This document shows, in pieces, positions 60,370-64,000 of a DNA stretch of 64,000 nucleotides; position 1 is the stretch's first letter, and each line of letters opens with the position of its first letter. The notes beneath the pieces were generated by a model. That model was not told where the DNA came from. It searched no databases and was given only the letters and a program-made list of their open reading frames with translations. The DNA is taken from assembly GCF_000759675.1 (NCBI RefSeq), contig NZ_BAWM01000037.1, positions 79,740 through 143,739 of the forward strand, given 5' to 3'. The stretch is from Neobacillus niacini (GTDB lineage Bacteria > Bacillota > Bacilli > Bacillales > Cytobacillaceae). A program made the translations under genes and the position numbers.

Positions 60370-61722
60370 TTGGACATATTTAACTTGGTTATAATAGCCA
60401 TTTTAATTGCGTTAACTGCTTTTTTTGTAACTTCAGAGTTTGCTATTGTAAAAATTCGTAGTTCAAGAATTGATCAGTTGATTGAGGAAGGTAATTCGAG
60501 TGCTATTTCAGCAAAAAAAGTAATTTCTAACTTGGATGAATATCTTTCAGCCTGTCAGTTGGGAATTACGATTACTGCCCTTGCTTTAGGTTGGATTGGG
60601 GAATCAACTATTGAGCAATTGCTCGTTCCCCTTTTTAATGGACTAGAAATTCCTGAAGGTGTTTCCCACATATTATCAATTGGGATTGCGTTTGCGACAA
60701 TTACTTTTTTACATGTTGTCGTAGGAGAACTGGCACCTAAAACACTGGCTATTCAGAAAGCTGAATTGATTACTCTGGTTATGTCACGACCTCTAATTCT
60801 CTTTTATAAAGTGATGTACCCCTTTATTTGGTTATTAAATGGGTCAGCGCGAATTGTAACGAGCATTTTTGGTCTTAAGCCTGTTTCTGAAAGCGAAATG
60901 GCACATACTGAGGAAGAGCTCCGAATTATCCTCTCTGAAAGCTATAAAAGTGGCGAAATTAACCAATCTGAGTTTAAGTATGTAAATAAAATTTTTGAAT
61001 TTGATAACCGTATTGCCAAAGAAATTATGGTTCCAAGAACTGAAATCGTTTCATTATCTAAAGATGATACGCTGGATACTTTTCTCCAGGTAATCCGTGA
61101 GGAAAAATATACGCGATATCCAATTATTGATGGCGATAAAGACCATATTATTGGTCTAGTTAATATTAAGGAAATGGTCACGGATTTAATCAGTAAAGAA
61201 ACCCTTTCAACTAAAACACTTGAACACTATACTCGTCCAATTATTAGAGTAATAGAAACCATACCCATTCATGATTTGCTTGTGAAAATGCAAAAAGATC
61301 GAATGCATATGGCTATATTAATGGATGAATATGGCGGTACCTCAGGTCTTGTTACAGTTGAAGATATCCTCGAAGAGATTGTTGGCGAAATCCGCGATGA
61401 GTTTGATTCGGATGAGATTCCAATGATACGTAAAATTAAGGAAAACCATTATATTATTGACTCCAAGGTTCTTGTAACAGAAGTAAATGATTTGTTGGGA
61501 GTCGATATTGATGATGAAGATATTGACACTATAGGCGGTTGGGTACTAACCGAGAATTATGAAGCCAAAGAAGGAGACTCCATTCATCACGAAACCTATG
61601 CATTTAAAATACTCGATATGGAGGATCACCATATAAAATATATCGAGGTAACAAAGCTTGTAAGTGAAGAAGAAGCAAACACAAATAAAATTGCTTTACC
61701 TCATACTGAAGTACTCTCATGA
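60370..61722 (+). CDS. mpfA: CNNM/CBS-domain Mg2+ exporter, YhdP (MpfA)-like
   Basis: A 450-residue membrane protein. The N-terminal CNNM (DUF21) domain, about residues 1-190, has three to four helices with [17 protein letters not shown] and [24 protein letters not shown] pair follows (about 210-335; [31 protein letters not shown]) and a CorC/HlyC domain ends the protein (about 350-435). B. subtilis YhdP (MpfA) is an Mg2+ efflux protein of this size; the MerR neighbour fits the yhdP-yhdQ pair. The TTG start has AAGGG 7 nt upstream, in a hairpin. A strong terminator follows. Confidence 0.85.
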   Translation: MDIFNLVIIAILIALTAFFVTSEFAIVKIRSSRIDQLIEEGNSSAISAKKVISNLDEYLSACQLGITITALALGWIGESTIEQLLVPLFNGLEIPEGVSHILSIGIAFATITFLHVVVGELAPKTLAIQKAELITLVMSRPLILFYKVMYPFIWLLNGSARIVTSIFGLKPVSESEMAHTEEELRIILSESYKSGEINQSEFKYVNKIFEFDNRIAKEIMVPRTEIVSLSKDDTLDTFLQVIREEKYTRYPIIDGDKDHIIGLVNIKEMVTDLISKETLSTKTLEHYTRPIIRVIETIPIHDLLVKMQKDRMHMAILMDEYGGTSGLVTVEDILEEIVGEIRDEFDSDEIPMIRKIKENHYIIDSKVLVTEVNDLLGVDIDDEDIDTIGGWVLTENYEAKEGDSIHHETYAFKILDMEDHHIKYIEVTKLVSEEEANTNKIALPHTEVLS

Positions 61723-61734
61723 ATTGAATTTTCC

Positions 61735-61769
61735 AACAGACCAAAGTGATTATTGGTCTGTTTTTTTGT
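61735..61769 (+). terminator. Intrinsic terminator of the mpfA-like gene
   Basis: Stem ACAGACCAA / TTGGTCTGT with a 8-nt loop is followed by T7. Confidence 0.9.
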
Positions 61770-61852
61770 AATAAATTTGTAATAATTGCTCAATAATCCA
61801 ATCACCATCACCTTTAAAAACATATTCTAAACTAAAGGGGGGAGAAATAACG

Positions 61853-62029
61853 ATGGAATTAATTTTCTTATTTTTAGCGTCAATACTTTCTGGATTTGCA
61901 TTAATGAGCGTTGAACCGGTATCATTTTTAAGTTTCTTAGGTCCAATTTTTGATATCGTAGGCGCATTAGCAGTCATGATTTTTTCTTTAGCACTACTAT
62001 ACAAAGGTGGTAAATCACTATTTAAGTAG
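61853..62029 (+). CDS. Small membrane protein (58 residues), function unknown
   Basis: Two hydrophobic helices (MELIFLFLASILSGFALM and FLGPIFDIVGALAVMIFSLA) are joined by a short EPVSFLS loop, and the protein ends in YKGGKSLFK. AAAGGGGGGAG lies about 7 nt before the ATG, and a bidirectional terminator follows at 62063. I do not recognise the family. It stands alone between the Mg2+ exporter and a coiled-coil gene. Confidence 0.7.
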   Translation: MELIFLFLASILSGFALMSVEPVSFLSFLGPIFDIVGALAVMIFSLALLYKGGKSLFK

Positions 62030-62062
62030 TTTTGAGAACGGTTACATTTTATTGAATAAGAA

Positions 62063-62098
62063 AGAAGATCAGATTATCGCATCTGATCTTTTTCTTTT
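62063..62098. terminator. Bidirectional terminator
   Basis: Stem AAGATCAGAT / ATCTGATCTT with loop TATCGC, flanked by A-rich and T-rich runs, between convergent genes. Confidence 0.88.
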
Positions 62099-62102
62099 GC
62101 AG

Positions 62103-62438
62103 TTATTTGTTTCTTAAGATAATAATTTCTTCTTCTGCTTTAGCTAATTTAATTAAGTGTGAATCCAGGCGGCGATTAATGTGTTTAATTTCCTCACCAT
62201 TTCCTAAGTTTTTTTCTAAGTGCTTTACTACATTGCCTTGTACGTCTTCAATGCGCTGTAATGACTCTTTAATATCTGATAAGTCAATTTGATTAACCTC
62301 AACTCGATGCTCAATACTGTCCATTTGCTCTAATCGAGAAAGTCTATGTTCGATGTTTTCTAAGGTTTTATTGAAAGAATTAATTAGCGTTTTAATATCA
62401 GAAATGTTTTCGGTCAATTTATCAAGCTTTTGCTCCAT
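62103..62438 (-). CDS. Coiled-coil protein, function unknown
   Basis: A 111-residue hydrophilic protein that is heptad-like from end to end (LDKLTENISDIKTLINSFNK, then LENIEHRLSRLEQM, later HINRRLDSHLIKLAKAEEEI). No membrane segment or enzyme motif. Start 62438 has GGGGAG 9 nt upstream. The architecture resembles scaffolding or adaptor coiled coils seen in many bacilli. Nothing nearby tells its role. Confidence 0.6.
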   Translation of the reverse strand: MEQKLDKLTENISDIKTLINSFNKTLENIEHRLSRLEQMDSIEHRVEVNQIDLSDIKESLQRIEDVQGNVVKHLEKNLGNGEEIKHINRRLDSHLIKLAKAEEEIIILRNK

Positions 62439-62750
62439 AGTTAGTATCTCCCCATTTCGTATTAAATCCATTTTATCACCCTGAACACCCTAAATATGTT
62501 ACAAATTCTAAAATAATTCTGAACGATTTTGTATATATTTAGTATCCACCCTTTATGTTGTTTATTACGGAATTTTGAACATTTTTTAAAATAAACACTA
62601 AGATAGAAATCCTTGTGAAGAATGTCACATGCAAATCTAATAAAATGCCTTAATCTAATAACATAAGAAATGGTTAACATTTCTTCCTAAATTAAATGTT
62701 TTCAATCTTATTATGGCTATTACCATTTGGAAAAGGTTGGTGCATCTTAT
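62439..62750. other. Intergenic region, no clear feature
   Basis: About 310 bp of AT-rich sequence between divergent genes. It must hold promoters for both, but I cannot assign one with confidence. No repeats or RNA genes seen. Confidence 0.4.
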
Positions 62751-63047
62751 ATGATAATTTCTATTGATGAAAAAGCTGCAAAGTGGTTTACAAATGAATT
62801 CCAGATCAATACCGTGAGAATGTTTCCACAATATGATGGTTTTGGTGAAAAACACAAGGGCTTTAGCCTGGCGTTTTCAGCAGAGTCACCATCAAATATT
62901 GGCTTTACTAAAGAAATAAATGGTATTAACTTCTATATAGAAGGAAATGATGTATGGTTTTTTGAGGATACCGAAACTTGTTTATCCTATAATGACGAAA
63001 TAAAAGAAATTCAAATAAGCTTCAAGGAAACATTGGCTATAAACTAA
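62751..63047 (+). CDS. HesB/YneR-like protein
   Basis: A 98-residue protein of the HesB/IscA-like (YneR) type: MIISIDEKAAKWFTNEF, VRMFPQYDGFGEKHKGFSLA and NFYIEGNDVWFFED. The three cysteines that bind the cluster in true A-type carriers are absent, so it is probably not a classic Fe-S carrier. The ATG at 62751 is preceded by a weak GGTTGGTG; a TTG at 62727 is an alternative. It ends with a hairpin at 63071. Confidence 0.75.
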   Translation: MIISIDEKAAKWFTNEFQINTVRMFPQYDGFGEKHKGFSLAFSAESPSNIGFTKEINGINFYIEGNDVWFFEDTETCLSYNDEIKEIQISFKETLAIN

Positions 63048-63070
63048 TTCTCCACCAATATTATCCCAGG

Positions 63071-63091
63071 GCAGCCATCATAGATGGCTGC
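63071..63091 (+). terminator. Hairpin after the HesB-like gene
   Basis: Stem GCAGCCATC / GATGGCTGC with a 3-nt loop followed by TCTATTTCC. The weak T-run makes it a moderate terminator candidate. Confidence 0.55.
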
Positions 63092-63213
63092 TCTATTTCC
63101 AATATTAATACTATCCCGAACAATATTCATAGCATAACCAATCCTATATTAATTTTGTTACTTACCATACAAATAATATGATTCTGAAAATTCAGAATAA
63201 AACGCGAACTATG

Positions 63214-63287
63214 TTGCAATAATAAATGGTTAGCTTTATAATGAAAGCGCCTACTTAGTAAAATGTTGTGAGCAGTAGCGCTTTTTT
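63214..63287 (+). promoter_or_regulatory. Promoter followed at once by a terminator-like hairpin
   Basis: TTGCAA (63214-63219), a 17-bp spacer and TATAAT (63237-63242) predict transcription from about 63249. A hairpin AAAGCGC-TACT / AGTA-GCGCTTT (63244-63284) with T6 begins at or just before that point. It lies 25 bp before the start of the next gene. Confidence 0.55.
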
Positions 63288-63311
63288 AATCTATGCAGAA
63301 AGGGGTTTGGC

Positions 63312-63914
63312 ATGATAGAGCATTTGTATACAATCATTTTTACTTTTCTTGGGACTGGGATTGGAGGACTTACAGGATACGTAATTGTACAAAAATATAT
63401 AAAAAAACCAGTAAATAAGACCTCTCAGAATAAAAATGATTTACAAAGTAATCAGAATGAAGCCCAAGACTATCCAATAATTGATATCACCATTGACCAG
63501 GTTCGGATAGCAGTGAGGCAATTTTCAGATAATCTTCCTAAAGGTGCCTACCGTACAATTATTGTCCAGAACGATAACAGCATCGATTTTAAACAACTCG
63601 CAAATATTTTAGGTGGGATTCCATCTAAGCAGTTTTATATGTCTAAAGAAACCTATGATCTTTTTGAGGAAAACGAAAAGAAAATACCAGGCGAAATGGA
63701 CATGGTCCAAAAAGCAGTCGACTTATATGTTAAGGAACGAAAGGAATATCCGATGCTGCGATTCGATCCAAATCGGAGAGTGAACTATTACCAATTAATT
63801 CAAGACAATTATTTAAGAACTGCTCCTGAAACAGAGTTTTATATTACAGAATTAGATGGACTCATAACTCATATTCGACCTGAAAAAAGGAAAATCGAAA
63901 ACTCCTCTCAGTAA
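63312..63914 (+). CDS. Membrane-anchored protein of unknown function
   Basis: A 200-residue protein. An N-terminal helix (residues 5-28, TIIFTFLGTGIGGLTGYVIVQ) is followed by a polar linker and a soluble domain (about 55-190; DITIDQVRIAVRQFSDNLPK and EFYITELDGLITHIRP). It may belong to DUF3939, which I cannot confirm. GAAAGGGG lies 6 nt before the ATG. A promoter and a hairpin stand directly upstream. Confidence 0.6.
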   Translation: MIEHLYTIIFTFLGTGIGGLTGYVIVQKYIKKPVNKTSQNKNDLQSNQNEAQDYPIIDITIDQVRIAVRQFSDNLPKGAYRTIIVQNDNSIDFKQLANILGGIPSKQFYMSKETYDLFEENEKKIPGEMDMVQKAVDLYVKERKEYPMLRFDPNRRVNYYQLIQDNYLRTAPETEFYITELDGLITHIRPEKRKIENSSQ

Positions 63915-64000
63915 TGTAAGAGGGCACTGAAAAACTTACGTTTTTAGAAATGTAAGCATGGTCTAGACAAAAAAACGGCAATTTCTTGTTCGATTTTGAA

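Noticed and set aside
63915..64000. Start of an insertion sequence at the window end
   Set aside because: AGGGCACTGAAAAA looked like an IS end, but GTAAG...CTTAC with following T-run is explained as a weak terminator of the preceding gene, and no transposase is visible.

Overview
The window comes from the chromosome of an AT-rich, low-GC Gram-positive endospore former of the family Bacillaceae (Bacillus in the broad sense, for example a Neobacillus or Mesobacillus relative). The evidence is gene content and order resembling the B. subtilis yhf/yha/yhe and hem regions, Bacillus-type Shine-Dalgarno sites before nearly every gene, many intrinsic terminators, and sporulation genes (an alpha/beta SASP, yhaL, yhaX, the yheC/yheD group, YjcZ-like peptides, a PbpF/G-like class A PBP). 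I see no prophage, integrase, transposase, CRISPR array, rRNA or complete tRNA. Species was not determined.

Layout. 0-5.2 kb: remnant of an enoyl-CoA hydratase, acyl-CoA ligase LcfB under a FadR operator, an ATP-grasp protein, lipoate ligase LplJ and the MBL protein YhfI. 5.2-8.8 kb: haem genes hemE-hemH-hemY. 9.1-12.5 kb: a YhfA-like transporter, a PAP2 phosphatase and an M20 amidohydrolase. 12.5-20.5 kb: ecsABC, hit, trpP with a TRAP site, scoC, yhaI, prsA, yhaL and several tiny membrane-peptide genes. 20.5-31 kb: yhaM-yhaN-yhaO (nuclease/ATPase), the yhaPQ ABC exporter, yhaR, and an acyl-CoA synthetase with a cre site. 31-34.6 kb: hemZ, a 52-bp tandem repeat array, yhaX and yheA.

34.7-40.1 kb: four consecutive YheD/YheC-like ATP-grasp genes followed by yheE and a 62-residue hydrophilic protein. 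40.2-45 kb: a PucR-type regulator, msmX, a SASP gene and fumC. 45-49.1 kb: the heterodimeric exporter bmrC-bmrD behind a leader peptide and two terminator-like hairpins. 49.1-50.4 kb: a sigY-yxlC-yxlD-type ECF operon with a recognisable autoregulatory promoter. 50.4-55 kb: a class A PBP, a NERD-domain protein, a second and longer array of the same 52-bp repeat family, and an HTH regulator. 55-58.4 kb: feoAB with a Fur box and thiT with a TPP riboswitch. 58.5-64 kb: a cytoplasmic histidine kinase, a MerR gene with an apparent 1-base frameshift, a CNNM/CBS Mg2+ exporter, and several small genes.

The points most worth a second look are the two related 52-bp arrays, the degenerate repeats between ecsA and hit that end in a terminator, the amplified YheCD cluster, the bmrCD leader, and the structured stretch upstream of the SASP gene. 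Everything here was read by eye. No database search or folding program was run, so gene names rest on remembered family sequences, motifs and gene order.
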